From the NCBI GenBank assembly GCA_038380435.1, contig JAWZYU010000020.1, positions 39,526,307 to 39,590,306 of the forward strand: 64,000 nt of DNA, given 5' to 3'. Source of the stretch: Ryuthela nishihirai. Its lineage: Eukaryota > Arthropoda > Arachnida > Araneae > Heptathelidae. The translations under genes and the position numbers were made by a program. The notes under the pieces are model-generated. The model did not search any database. It saw only the letters and a program-made list of their open reading frames with translations, and was not told the origin of the DNA. Positions 1 through 11,000 of the stretch are shown here, in pieces (position 1 is the first letter of the stretch; each line of letters begins with the position of its first letter).

Positions 1-480
1 TCGAAGAAGTACGTTTGCGTGTAGCTGATAAGTCTTTGACTTATGTAAGGTTTCGAAATCCTCTTTTCGTTGATCGGAAAAATATTTCTTACTTTCTCTT
101 CCCTCTCAAAATAAAAAAGTTCTTAAATAATAAGACTTCGTTCGTTATAGAAGTTTTTTTCGTTTTTCTGCTGTTGATGGGAGCAGACCCCATAGGCTCA
201 GGATGTTTTCTTCAAGAAATATAATCAATCAAATTTAAATTCGATTGTTTTATCTAAGAAAAACTTTGCTTTTTTTGAACTGCCTAAAGAGTCAGGCCAC
301 AACGATTCGAAAGACTGATATCTGGATAAAAATCCATTGTGTGTGAAGAAATATACGCCAATATAAAAATAACGTATTTTAAAATGTTTTATTTCATTAA
401 ATGACTACGTCACAAAAGTAACGGTGTGTAAAAAATATCAATAAACTCTCGAAGTTTCCTTTTCTGTTCCATAGATTTCA
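1..480. other. Unassigned AT-rich flank
   Basis: No recognisable gene or repeat. Short open frames here have no family motif and an AT-rich composition, and I do not treat them as coding. The stretch ends abruptly where the 40-bp tandem array begins. Confidence 0.5.
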
Positions 481-1000
481 ATGTGTGACTCCAATCCATG
501 AGATAGTCAGCTTCCGTCCAATGTGTGACTCCAATCCATGAGATAGTCAGCTTCCGTCCAATGTGTGACTCCAATCCATGAGATAGTCAGCTTCCGTCCA
601 ATGTGTGACTCCAATCCATGAGATAGTCAGCTTCCGTCCAATGTGTGACTCCAATCCATGAGATAGTCAGCTTCCGTCCAATGTGTGACTCCAATCCATG
701 AGATAGTCAGCTTCCGTCCAATGTGTGACTCCAATCCATGAGATAGTCAGCTTCCGTCCAATGTGTGACTCCAATCCATGAGATAGTCAGCTTCCGTCCA
801 ATGTGTGACTCCAATCCATGAGATAGTCAGCTTCCGTCCAATGTGTGACTCCAATCCATGAGATAGTCAGCTTCCGTCCAATGTGTGACTCCAATCCATG
901 AGATAGTCAGCTTCCGTCCAATGTGTGACTCCAATCCATGAGATAGTCAGCTTCCGTCCAATGTGTGACTCCAATCCATGAGATAGTCAGCTTCCGCCCA
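481..1000. repeat. Minisatellite, 40-bp unit x 13, nearly identical
   Basis: The unit starts ATGTGTGACTCCAATCCATG and ends with CAGCTTCCGTCCA. Thirteen head-to-tail copies are present without spacers. The first twelve appear identical; the thirteenth differs at one base near its end (GTCCA to GCCCA). The unit is about 48% GC, richer than its flanks. A 40-bp period cannot keep a reading frame and no open frame crosses the array. The near-zero divergence suggests very recent expansion or gene conversion, and the true copy number could be larger if the assembly collapsed it. Confidence 0.97.
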
Positions 1001-1360
1001 TACTCGGCTCAGCTTGTATGGTATAACCCTTGCAACATCTGTAGTGATTATTTCTTTTAAATACTGTAAATTTCGGATTTTTCGAAATAAATGATGCTTT
1101 AAATGTATCTTCCAAAACGAAAGTTCATTGAGGTCTTATCTGGACTTCTCAGGGACCATAAGGTCTGTTTAACTCAGTGGTGTAACTAGATAATTTGCAG
1201 CCAGGGGAGAGTGAATGTCACTCTCATATTCTAGTTCACTGCAGTGCATTACTTTTAACGCCCTCTGACCTGAAAGTAGCAAACGGAAAAAAATCATAAA
1301 ATCTCCAAAATAGAACCCTCTAGGAAGCTTATTCATTTTAGAAAAATATTTGCTTCTTTT
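1001..1360. other. Unassigned sequence
   Basis: No gene, RNA or repeat recognised between the minisatellite and the first SINE. Confidence 0.4.
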
Positions 1361-1731
1361 GGGTTGTTATTTTACCTCTGAGCGGCACTTTTTTGCACAC
1401 CATGGGCTTAATGGCCAGGCCACATGGACCCTGAAGGCTCAGAGAAGGTTGGGGGAGGGGACCCACTGGAACAGCTGTTCAGGGACAGATGGTAGCCTCC
1501 CGTCAAGCCCATCCAGCGTGTTCTTTAAGGTGCACAGTGTATGGCTCTCCCGCACACGGCGCCACGGCGCCATGGCTTAATATCTCATCCGACGGACGGC
1601 GGTATTTCCAAGCCCATCGATGTCCCCTACTGATCGTGGGCAGGGCGGGGAATCTCAACGCTGACCCAGCTAAGACTCGAACCTAGGAACTACATATTAC
1701 GAGCTTGGTGCGCCACCGACTGAGCCACCCC
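1361..1731 (-). mobile_element. SINE-A copy, near full length, tRNA-Met-like head
   Basis: The tail (GGGTTGTTATTTTACCTCTGAG) is at the left and the tRNA-like head (complement of GGTGGCTCAGTCGG) at the right, so the element reads on the minus strand. The A box, B box and the central GGACGTTAA-like region are recognisable but diverged. ATTTGC occurs just outside both ends and may be a short target-site duplication. Apparent open frames on both strands come from the SINE and are not genes. Confidence 0.9.
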
Positions 1732-2230
1732 ATTTGCAGCTGTTTTTATTACTATTACACACATTTTCGCATGGCTTAACTTGGAACTAGGTAATCCTAT
1801 GTTACAGCACACAAAGAACATAATTAAACCATCGGCAAACAATTATTTCATTTGGCTAGGTCCATTTTTAACATGGTCTACGGAGTCTATGTGGCGAGAC
1901 CACGCTAAAATAATTTTCAATCGTGAGATTTCGTTATAATGAATTGCATAAAGCGAAATTATGTTATAATATCGTGACATTTCAATACAACGAGGTCTCG
2001 ATCGCGATATTTCATTATAACAACGTCTGTATCTGGAAATTTTGCCTTAAAGAAACTTAATGTCTTTCCAAAGTTACAAGCCCTAACAAAAATAATGAAA
2101 AATTAGAGATGAACTGATTAAAACGTCACACCCCTCCTGTAAACCCAGTCTTGCCCTCTGTGGGCATCAATGGGCGTTGAAAGACAGCAGTCCGTAGGAC
2201 AGAAGATTAAGCCGTTGCTACGTACGTAAG
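1732..2230. other. Unassigned; short degenerate GATTTCGTTATAA-type repeats
   Basis: Between about 1915 and 2025 the motif ATTTCGTTATAA or a close variant recurs several times (for example ATTTCGTTATAATG, ATTATGTTATAATATCG, ATTTCATTATAAC), separated by ATCGTGA/ATCGCGA. This is a decayed simple tandem repeat. Nothing coding was seen. Confidence 0.4.
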
Positions 2231-2231
2231 C

Positions 2232-2505
2232 CATATCTTGCGCTTATTAAAGAATATGCTGGATGGTCTTGATGGGAGGCCTTAAAGTCATACCTTGGGC
2301 ATATTAAAGTAACTCTGGATATGCTTCATGGGAGGCTTTAAAGTCATACTTTGCGCATATTAAAAAAATACGCTGGATGGCCTTGATGGGAGGCCGTAAA
2401 GCCATACCTTGGGCATATTAAAGAATACGCTGGATATCTTTGATGGGAGGCTGTAAAGTCATACATCAAGGACATCGAAGAATGCGCTGGCTGGAGCCGC
2501 TCCAT
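2232..2505 (+). repeat. 57-bp tandem repeat derived from SINE-A middle
   Basis: Units start with CATA at about 2232, 2289, 2345, 2403 and 2460, spaced 56-58 bp. Each has the order CATACCTTGGGCATATTAAAG, then (A)ACGCTGGATG, then TGATGGGAGGC. This matches the SINE-A segment running from CATACCCTGTGCACGTTAAAG to CTTGACGGGAGGC. The repeat therefore seems to have arisen by tandem amplification of an internal piece of a SINE and then decayed. The last unit is degraded. Confidence 0.85.
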
Positions 2506-4740
2506 TCTTTATGTGAAACAGAGTATAAACGGGAATTCATTCTTTCGTGTTATTATCAAAATAATTAGAAGTTATCACTTATTCTGTTGAAAATTAAAAC
2601 TCTATATTTTGATCCTTAATGGGAATTAAAATATTTTACATTATCGAGTTTCGTGCATTATTTCAATAGATCCAAATTCTTCTCACAGTATTAATTTTTT
2701 CTACACATTTTATTCTTATTTTTTAAAACATTTTTATAAATATATTCTACAATATATTTTCTGCATTTATAAATTTTTAGTAATGAAAAGTCACCCACGA
2801 AAGTACTTTTGTGATCTATTCAATGTTCATTTAAGTAATGTAACTGCTTCTTGGGAAAACATTTTTATTATAAAAAGCAATATGGCTTTCTTTTTTTTCA
2901 GCTTTTTTTTGCTTATGGTAGATTGAAAACTTAGTCCATTTTGATGAAATGTGCACAGCCTATTTCCACCCCCCCCCCACACACACAAACTCTCTAACTA
3001 AGATTATTCCTCCAATGCAAGATACATCTGAACCCTTGATAATGGTCATCGTGACTCCACTTAGCATCAGACAAATTAACTAGGAGCATTGCACATCATG
3101 AGTTGGATAAATTCTTAAGAACGTCGGGGAATACAAAATGATCCCAAAACAACAGTTGTTAATATGATTTATAACACATTTATAAATAATAGCTCCGTTA
3201 ATAGCATCTCTGAATGATGGACTCGCAAGGGAGGTTATGCATTTATTTCTACTTTACATTCATTTCTACTTTCAGTGATTATAGAGAGCGAATATAACCT
3301 CTTGGGATGAAACCCATATACCAGAACGTTTACCTTCAAATGACACGCTTTTGGATGAACCTATGAGACAGGTAATGTTCCGTTCACGAGTATATAATAG
3401 CTTGTGTGAAATTAATATACTTAAAAGCATAGCTGGTGTGTTCCTAAATAATACTTAGGTTGCATAGAGCTAATATTTCATAAAATGATTAGAAGTATTA
3501 AAATGATACTTCATAGAGCAAGGAATGTCGTAATTTAGCGAAGAGCCACTAAGGGAAAAAAATCTACATTCTTAAAGAGTTGCAGATAAACGACTCTGCT
3601 TAAAAGCGGTAACATACAGTTTCTAATATAAAATATAATATGTAAACAATGACATGTAGTGAACTGAAAAACAAAACTATATTTTTAAAGAATCAAGAAA
3701 ATAAATTAAATGTTTTAAGAAGCAAAAAAACCATATACATTGTTAATGATTATTATGATTTGGAAAAATCGTTCAGTTATTCACCTAAGAATATGTTTTA
3801 AAAAATTGAAAATAAAAAGGGGAAAGATTCTGGCATTGATTATTTTTTTTTTGAGCCGCGAGTTGTACGGGACTGACATAGTGATTCAAATATTCATCAT
3901 GATCTTAGGCTGAAGTAAAAAGATAAGATTTAGAGGTTTTTCATATTTATTTAGAAATGGAGATGTTTAAAAAACCTGGAAAAGATCTTTCGGATTTCTC
4001 TTCTGTAATTACTCAAAATTTTGCGAAGCAAGGAACAATAGAAGTCACAGGAGTGGTGGCGAAAAGAGTTCTCTGATGTGAACGGAGTCAATTTTTCTTT
4101 TATCTCCCTCCCACTTCCTTCTCCACCCTTTCAGATATAACCGGGGCCATTATATTCGACTGAGTAGATGTGGGGGGTTAGAAAAGAAATATCAAGAGAA
4201 AAATGAAAAAGGGAAAGATCGTCCTATACGGAGAAGTCATTGTAGTGTGACAAATGTTGGATGCCGGACGCTGAAGACGGATCACATTTCAACATGGTGA
4301 CCGAAACGCTTGCCAAGCGCCGCAAAGTGGAGTCCATACATAACAGCAAAAGGCTTGGCTGTCTTGAGCTTGCGGATCCTGGTTTGAAAGCAGAGCCACA
4401 ATCCCTCCAATCTGTCACGGAAAATCTCATCATAAACGGGAAAGCGGACGAACAGAAAAGAGACTGAAAAGAAAGAGTAACCGGGGGATAAAAGGAGAGG
4501 GGGAGAATAGAGAACTTAGGAAGGTGTTCCGCTGCTGATGTTCGTATCGTTGCGGATAAAAGTAGATATAAGCTAGATAAAGGAGGATAAGAAAACGTAG
4601 AACTCGAATGGATTCTTTTTACCTCTGAACGGGGCCATTTTGCGATACTCAATGTGGTAAATGGTTAGGTCAGAGGACTGATGACGTTCAGATGGAACAA
4701 AGAGAAGAGTTCTTAATAGAGAAAATCCTCAGAACTGTAT
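2506..4740. other. Unassigned, AT-rich, no gene recognised
   Basis: About 2.2 kb without a recognisable gene. It contains a C-run followed by (CA)n near 2970-2995 and a T-run near 3841. A 142-residue open frame on the minus strand (4224-4652) and a shorter overlapping plus-strand frame lack any motif I know, and are probably chance frames in a less AT-rich patch. Confidence 0.4.
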
Positions 4741-4744
4741 TTAT

Positions 4745-5635
4745 TATGCCTCTAATACATGGTTTACTGCACATGGATCACAACTTCGCGTATGGCTCTT
4801 TTTTACGTAGGTCATAGCTTAAAGTACAACTCTTCGGTGCATGGGGTCATAACATGAAATATACGTCTCCTGCACATGTACAGTGATTTAACGTAAAGCT
4901 GTCCTGCACATAGGGAACGGCCCAAGGAAGAGCCCTATTGCACGTGGGTCCATAATTTAAAGTATGATTTTCTTGCTATAAATAACATCTCCTTGCAGAT
5001 AGGCAAAGGTTTTTGGTATAGTTCTTTTGTACTCCTCTGCATGGATCATATTTCATGGTATAGTTCTATCTCACATGGTCAATGGTTTAAGGTATAGATA
5101 GGACCACGGTGTAATATATCTCTCTCCTGTATATGAATCAAGTCTTATGGTATAACTCTTTTGCACATGAACCACTGTTTAAAGTATAGTTTACTGAACA
5201 TGAATAGCAGCTTAAGGTACAAGTACCACAGTTTATGGTATAGCTCTCCTGCTCAAGCACCACATTTTATGCTGTAACTCTCTTGCAGAAGTACCGAGGT
5301 TTATGGTATAGCTTTCCTGTAGAGATACTATAGTTTATGGTATAGCTCTCCTCAACAAGCGCCACAGTTTATGGTGTAGCTCTCCTGTCAGAGTACCACA
5401 GTATATGCTGTAGCTCCCTTGTAGAATTACTTCAATTTAGGGTGTAGCTCTCCTGCACAGGTTCCACAGTTTATGGTGTAGCTTTCCTGTATAAGTTCTT
5501 CAGTTTATGGTGTAGCTCTCTTGCACAAGTACTTCAGTTTATGGTATAGAATTCCTGCACAAGTGCCACAGTCTATGGTGTAGCTCTCCGGAACAAATAC
5601 CACAATTTAAAGTATATCTCTTCGTCAAATGGGCC
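4745..5635. repeat. Degenerate minisatellite, roughly 40-45 bp unit, about 900 bp
   Basis: The theme CACAGTTTATGGTGTAGCTC followed by TCCTGCACAAGTAC repeats through the block. It is clearest from 5200 to 5600, where AGTTTATGGT(A/G)TAGC recurs every 40-45 bp. Towards the left, units become diverged (ACATGGATCACAACTT, CATGGGGTCATAACATG). Unit length varies because of indels. No coding potential. Confidence 0.85.
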
Positions 5636-5639
5636 CTGA

Positions 5640-6751
5640 CGTAAGTCAGAGGTTTCCAAACTTTTTGACTATGTGTCTTCTTTACCTCCAGAATTTGTTT
5701 TGAATCCCCCTTAAATCCGACTCAACTATCGAACTCGACTCCTTTCTTATTAACACTAAGACTTAACCCGTTTACTAAACTTTCATTACTCCGACCGTTA
5801 CAACCTAATGTAAGACAATAAAAAATGAAACATAAGTTTTCTGCACTTTGGCAGACTAATGATAGAAGTCCATGAATCCCCAAGGTGTTTCGATCGGATC
5901 TATTGAGTTAAAAGTATAATTCTTGTGATTATGATTCATGTTTAACGTTCAATGAGATGGATGTCGATTTTTCAAAGCAATCAATGTTTAATTTTTGTGT
6001 CAGCATATGGGCTAGTATAGAAAGTTTCAATGCTGGTAACAGTTAGAGCTCAACCCGGTGAGCATCAGATTACTAAACCTGAATGCAACCAATTAAATCA
6101 ATAGCTTACCCAGAATGGAATGCATTAACGACTTCTTTGTGTGATCTTCTCGAAAAGGAACGCTATTCGAGCTATAGAGAAACATAACTCTGAAATCAAG
6201 AAGTAAAAATTCATAGGTCTAGCTGTTTACTTGCCTAATAAACTACTCATAGTTACAGCTTATTTGTATCATAAAAAATTAGAGAATGTTTTATAGTTAC
6301 GATTTACTTTCTCCATAACCTGATCAGTTATTCAGCCACTCATACAAAAGGAGAAATTTTTAACCCAACCAATGTTTACTAACTTTCTGAAATAGGCGAT
6401 TGCAATAGAATGGTTTGGAATAGTCGATTCTGTCACACTAATGACAGAATAAGATTTATGTCACACATCACTCATAACACTTTGGGTTATTTTCATTTTG
6501 TGTGTCATATTTTGAAAGAATATATCAGGATTACATCATTACGGCAAGCCTAGGCAGACTTTTTCAGGCCAAGAACTACTAATAACTTTCCAAGAACGCC
6601 GCAGTCTTCAACATATTTATTAATTTTTTTTAATTATATGAAGGATAAACACATAAAATAAAACTACAATTTAATATCTTTGCTCGTAATAAAAACGGGT
6701 AAAAATAAACTTAATCTATAACAAACTAATAACAAAACTATATAGCTTAAA
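5640..6751. other. Unassigned AT-rich sequence
   Basis: No gene or repeat recognised between the degenerate minisatellite and the Tc1 element. Confidence 0.4.
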
Positions 6752-6753
6752 TA

Positions 6754-8271
6754 CACTGCTCACAAAAATTAGGGTATAATTTAAAATGAATATGAAGCGA
6801 TAAAAAAAGAAGCATTTGTTATTTTTTAATTAAACAAGAACATCAGAAAAGCAAACGACAAGTCAAAGAAAGTTGCTCGAATTATTAAACTAATTTTTAT
6901 TTCATTGGTGAAAATGCACTATACAAAAGGCTGAAAGTACTGGAGTATCTGCACGTTCCCTGATTTTGAAAGCGCACATCCTGCAATTGCCCAGCCCTTG
7001 CAATGCCCCTACAACACGAAGTGCCCGAATGCGAAGCCTGGAGAGCCATAGGACGTCTTGAAGCTGGTCAAACACAGACGACAGTGGCAACAGCACTTGG
7101 AACATTCCAAAGCGTGATTAGCAGACTGTGGAATCGCTTTCAAGAGACTGGCACAGTACGAAGAAGACGAGAGCAGGGTCACCCATCTGCCACAACAGCA
7201 AGAGATGACCGCTACTTGACCTTATTGGCAAGAAGGAACAGGCGCAGCAATGCAACAGTGTTGCGGGGACAGTTTCTTGCTGCCACTTGACGACGGATAT
7301 GCACCCAGACCATACGAAATCGGCTCCATCGTGTTGGACTGCATGCCCGGCGACAAATGGTATGCATTCCGTTATCTGCTGAACACCGTAGAACCCGTAG
7401 AAGGTGGGCTGATGAGCATCGTCATTAGACCCGTGATGAGTGGTCAACTGTCCTCTTCTCTGATGAGTCACGGATCAGTCTGCAGCCTGACAATCATCGT
7501 GTTTTGATCTGGCGTGTACGAGGAACACGGGAGAATCCACGTTTCGTGCGAGAAAGGGATTCCTTCGGTGGTGGTGGAACCATGGTGTGTGCTGGCATCA
7601 GCATTGGTGGTCGTACCGACCCCCACGTCATCAGAAACGGATTGCTGACTGCTGTCAGATATCGAGATGAGGTCCTGCACCCTATAGTGGTACCCTATGC
7701 TGGAGCAGTTGGAAACACTTTCTTTTCATGGACGATAATGCAAGGCCCCACCGTGCTCATCTCGTCAACAACATGCTTCAGGAGGCAGGATTCGAACGCA
7801 TGGACTGGCCTTCACGTTCTCTAGACCTGAATCCCATTGCACATGCTTGGGATGCACTGGGAAGACGTCTGGCAAACCGTCCAATACCTCCCACAATACT
7901 TCTTGAGCTGGAAGTTGCCCTGGAGCAAGAGTGGCAGAGGATCCCACAAGAACTGCTGGACATTCTGATCCTTGTCCATGCCCCATCGCTGTCAGTGTGT
8001 TTTGGCAGTCTTGGGTGACCATACACCCTACTGAACAGTCAATGGGTGGCACTCTCGTCCAGTTTGACATGCTTCTGTTCACCCCCACCAATATGTCACT
8101 TGCTACTCAATCACGACAATTGAGTGTGCATCTCATTTGCATAATCGAACAACTTTCTTTGACTTGTCGTTTGCTTTTCTGATGTTCTAGTTTAATAAAA
8201 AAAATCAAATGCTTCTTTTTTTTATCGCTTCATATTCATTTTGAAATATCCCCTGATTTTTGTGAGTAGTG
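6754..8271 (+). mobile_element. Tc1/mariner transposon, near full length, long terminal inverted repeats
   Basis: The element is bounded by TA dinucleotides (6752-6753 and 8272-8273), the Tc1/mariner target duplication. The left end begins CACTGCTCACAAAAATTAGG; the right end, read in reverse, begins CACTACTCACAAAAATCAGG. Inverted repeats run about 125-135 bp (to about 6885 and from about 8146), with AAGCATTTG and CAGAAAAGCAAACGACAAG shared. The 1518-bp length fits a complete Tc1-type element with one intronless transposase, which is broken here. It cannot be autonomous. Confidence 0.93.
7003..8034 (+). pseudogene. Tc1-like DD34E transposase pseudogene
   Basis: The enzyme would cut and paste the surrounding element. 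The start at 7003 (MPLQHEVPE) gives the expected N-terminus: an HTH-like region containing GRLEAGQTQTTVATALG and then SRLWNRFQETGTV. The main frame continues to a TGA at 8032 (about 344 codons, normal for Tc1) but is interrupted by in-frame TGA (7288) and TAG (7426). A frame change near 7725 shifts it for about 250 bp, and it returns near 7975. The first catalytic Asp lies in FSDES (codon 7462). The second lies in DDNARPH (codon 7734). The third acidic residue, expected 34 residues later in NPIE, is Ala (GCA at 7839). Dead by several lesions. Confidence 0.93.
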
Positions 8272-8299
8272 TATTATTGCCAAAAAATTAATTGTCATT

Positions 8300-8475
8300 T
8301 CTAGCTTGGCTACCTATCTAAGGGACCTGGGTTCGAGCTCCGGGTAAGACTTGGATGTATATGTCGTTTTTCTGCTGAGGTCCTGCCATCCTCACAGACA
8401 GATGGCATATAAACTGACAGGCTCCTGTCAGACCTCTATGGCAAGCAGCTGCTTAAGGGGGTATTTATTTATTTC
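8300..8475 (+). mobile_element. SINE-B copy, 5'-truncated
   Basis: It starts within the tRNA-like region (CTAGCTTGGCTACC). It contains the B box GGTTCGAGCTC and continues through GTCGTTTTTCTGCTGAGGTC, GACAGGCTCCTGTCAGACC and GCAAGCAGCTGCTTAAGGGG to a TATTTATTTATT tail. The A box and the first bases are missing. It sits just after the Tc1 element. Confidence 0.88.
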
Positions 8476-8787
8476 ATTTTTATTATTTAAGGGAGAAACA
8501 CGAAAGTTTACGATGAAGACCTGTACTGCATGCAGTTCACCAGTTTTGAATATTCGGTGTATAATTACTAACTGCTAACTTTAAACACGAATCGAAGCTG
8601 TCCTCTGTGAGGTAGATATGATACTTTGACTTCATGATCTTCATTGTGAAGACAGACTCACCTAAATAAGTGAAGTTTAAAAATGATATTAATTTGAAAA
8701 CAATCTTTTTTAGATTAGAATGCTCTTCGTCTCTTACTATATTCCGGAAATGAATGTAGGAACTATGAACATTTAATAAAATATATA
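8476..8787. other. Unassigned
   Basis: Nothing recognised. A minus-strand open frame overlaps this stretch and runs into the next transposon end, so it is not convincing. Confidence 0.35.
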
Positions 8788-10160
8788 CAGTACAGGAAAG
8801 AAAAAACTGCAACACCTGGAAAGATTAATGCCATTTTATTGAAACGCACGCAGCTGTTAGCATACACTGAGATGTGTGATTGATTACATTATCAAAAAAA
8901 AGTGGAAAATTACTACTTTACCTACCTGGTAAAGTGGTTCGCAATGCATTTATGAACACGGCAGGGGATGCAGCTCTATAACGTCCTCCTGAGGGATAGA
9001 ACCCAAAGAGAGCGAAGTCGCTGATCCGTTTCTGCGTAGAAACGTAGTTGGCACACTTCTTGGATGTTGTTAGAGCAGTCGGCCCATCATGTCCCAGATG
9101 TGTTTAATAAATGAAAAGTCCAGCGAGCGTGCTGGCCATGGTAGTATCTGAACGTTTTGCTCGTGTAGATAATGCAGACTAATGCGGGCTGTGTGGGGAT
9201 GGGCGTTATCTTGCTGGTAAAAGGTTCAATGCTGCTGAACAAATGGGACAACCACTAGCTTCAAAATGTTGGTAACATATCGTTGGGCAGTTAGAAATTG
9301 GGCAGTTCTGACAATGATGTTCGACTAATGTTATCCCACACCAAGACACCAGATGCCGGAGCTGTGTGACGATATCGCACGCACTGGGTGGTATTCCTTT
9401 CCCCTGGATGATGGCGAACACATATACTGTTTGTGCTGACCAAGACGTAAATGAGATTCATCACTAAACATCGTGTACTCCATTCTTGTTCGTTCCAGTT
9501 CTGTCTGAGGCGACACCACTGAAAACGTGCTTCCATGTGGGCAAACGCAGTGCCGGACGATAGACTCGCAATGAAAACTGTAAAAGCCCGTTGTTTTCCG
9601 TCCGCTAGTTAGGTATTCGATGCGCTACTTGTTGCCAGTCCCTATGCAGGTGCGTTGTAGTCGCAAATCTGTCACGCAATGCCATGCGTCACAAATGGCG
9701 GACCTGTCGCTCCGTGATCATACGTCGTCTTCATGATCCTTGTCGGTGTGTAGCCGGATCTTTCTTAAACCCACTGGCGCCATATGAGTACGATGGTTCT
9801 GGGATTGCGGCCAACAAGGTTGACCACATCTCTGTTCGATAAACCAGCTTCTCTAAAGCAGATGATTCTTCCACGCTCAAAGTCTGTTAACTGTTGGAAC
9901 GGCTGTCGACGTCTGTGAAAGGGTATCTTTAACGGTTTAGAACAATTTCTACAACGTTTTGTCAACCATGGAGCTTTGGTTGCCTTTATCTGTGTTTGAC
10001 TGCTCCGCCGGACCTGTGACGTCAGCTGGCGCCTGTCCAATCGTTTCGATAGTCCTGCAAACCTAATTATTTCCATGCATTTCCATATACTACCGCCTCC
10101 CTAAATTTCGTCACATTAGTGCAACTTCTTGTAAGTATCGCATTTCTTATTTCCTGCAGG
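8788..10160 (-). mobile_element. Second Tc1/mariner transposon (different family)
   Basis: The left end after TA (8786-8787) begins CAGTACAGGAAAGAAAAAAC. The right end, read in reverse, begins CCTGCAGGAAATAAGAAATG and is followed outside by TA (10161-10162). The two ends match only in part, so the right boundary is less sure. The interior carries a decayed transposase on the minus strand. At about 1.37 kb it is short of the 1.6 kb typical for a complete Tc1, consistent with internal loss. Confidence 0.75.
8950..10076 (-). pseudogene. Tc1-like DD34E transposase pseudogene
   Basis: Read on the minus strand. The N-terminal helix-turn-helix is clear: QQLTDFERGRIICFREAGLS and then GRNPRTIVLIWRQWV, followed by a stop at about 9765. 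Further along are a CVRYRHTAPASGVLVWDNI segment (about 9310-9370) and the catalytic-core piece QQDNAHPHTARISL (about 9215). The residue 34 positions after the DNA-H-P-H Asp, which should be the catalytic Glu, is Lys (IKHIWD, codon at 9103-9105). Multiple frameshifts and stops occur, including TAA shortly after MMGRLL. Tc1 family identity is secure; activity is ruled out. Confidence 0.88.
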
Positions 10161-10162
10161 TA

Positions 10163-10780
10163 TCATTCTCTTAAGCGCTGGTGGTTTACACAAAAGTGCA
10201 TCGCGGTCCACCAGTGGACCACGATCGACGTCTTGGCCAGGCATGCTTTATGCCATATGTTCTACGAGGTTATATTTCAAGAAAATTGTAGCAACATACA
10301 CTACCCTCCAAAATGTATTCTGACACTTCTATAACAAGGAAATGGAAAAGCCCGTTCAACATTACCTAATTGTAAAAATATACTTTTAATCGAAAAATGC
10401 CATTGGAGACAAAATCGAAGATCTCAATAAAGAATGAAATCACTATAAATTTTTATTTTCAAAAATACATTTTTAACGTTTATAAAGTTATTGAAGATGT
10501 AATATTTAATTACAAAAGATTTATATAGTCCTAAAAATATACTTCAAAGATTAACAAAAATCTAGCACACCTTCATAAATTCTACAGTAAATCGTTTATT
10601 AAAATAAAGGTAATTAGAAATTTGTGAAGTGTTTTTCTTTTTCCTGTTGTCAATTTTAGAGAAAAATTATTAGGATGATTGTAACAGCAGCACCTTCGTC
10701 TACTTAATGTTTCAGTTTCAATATATCTAAATGTTAAAATGTACGATTTTTATTGCTAGTTCCTGAGGTCATATTTCGAT
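10163..10780. other. Unassigned AT-rich sequence
   Basis: Very AT-rich, with no gene or repeat identified. Confidence 0.4.
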
Positions 10781-10782
10781 AA

Positions 10783-11000
10783 AATCATCATCAAACAGAC
10801 ATGGACTACGGAAGTCCAATCAAATCGCGCAATTTACTTATCCAAACTCATCTGTCTAAGATACATCTGCTGCATCTTCCCACTGCAGACCAATTACAAA
10901 AAGGTCCTGTTTGACATTGTCTGTCCACCGCATTCTACGTCTCCGTCTCTTTCTGAAGCCTTTAGGCATACTGTTCATAACCCTATTTGCTATCTGTAGT
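10783..11000 (-). pseudogene. RTE-like LINE, 3' end of reverse transcriptase ORF
   Basis: On the minus strand an Arg-rich stretch followed by MRWTDNVKQDL and then QWEDAADVS can be read before a stop. This is the conserved C-terminal pattern (RxRWxDNVKxDL...W.DAA.D) of non-LTR retrotransposon ORF2 proteins. The 3' end next to it carries a short TGATGATG-type tail, which fits the RTE clade. Only the last about 60 codons remain. It is homologous to the fragment at 44.25-44.88 kb. It is 5'-truncated, as is usual for LINEs. Confidence 0.75.

Noticed and set aside
481..1000. CRISPR-like array
   Set aside because: The units are contiguous with no unique spacers, and the context is a eukaryotic repeat-rich genome. 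It is a minisatellite.
4224..4652. 142-residue minus-strand open frame as a gene
   Set aside because: No motif, domain or splice context; rich in Ser/Leu with no family resemblance, and another frame is open on the opposite strand over the same bases.
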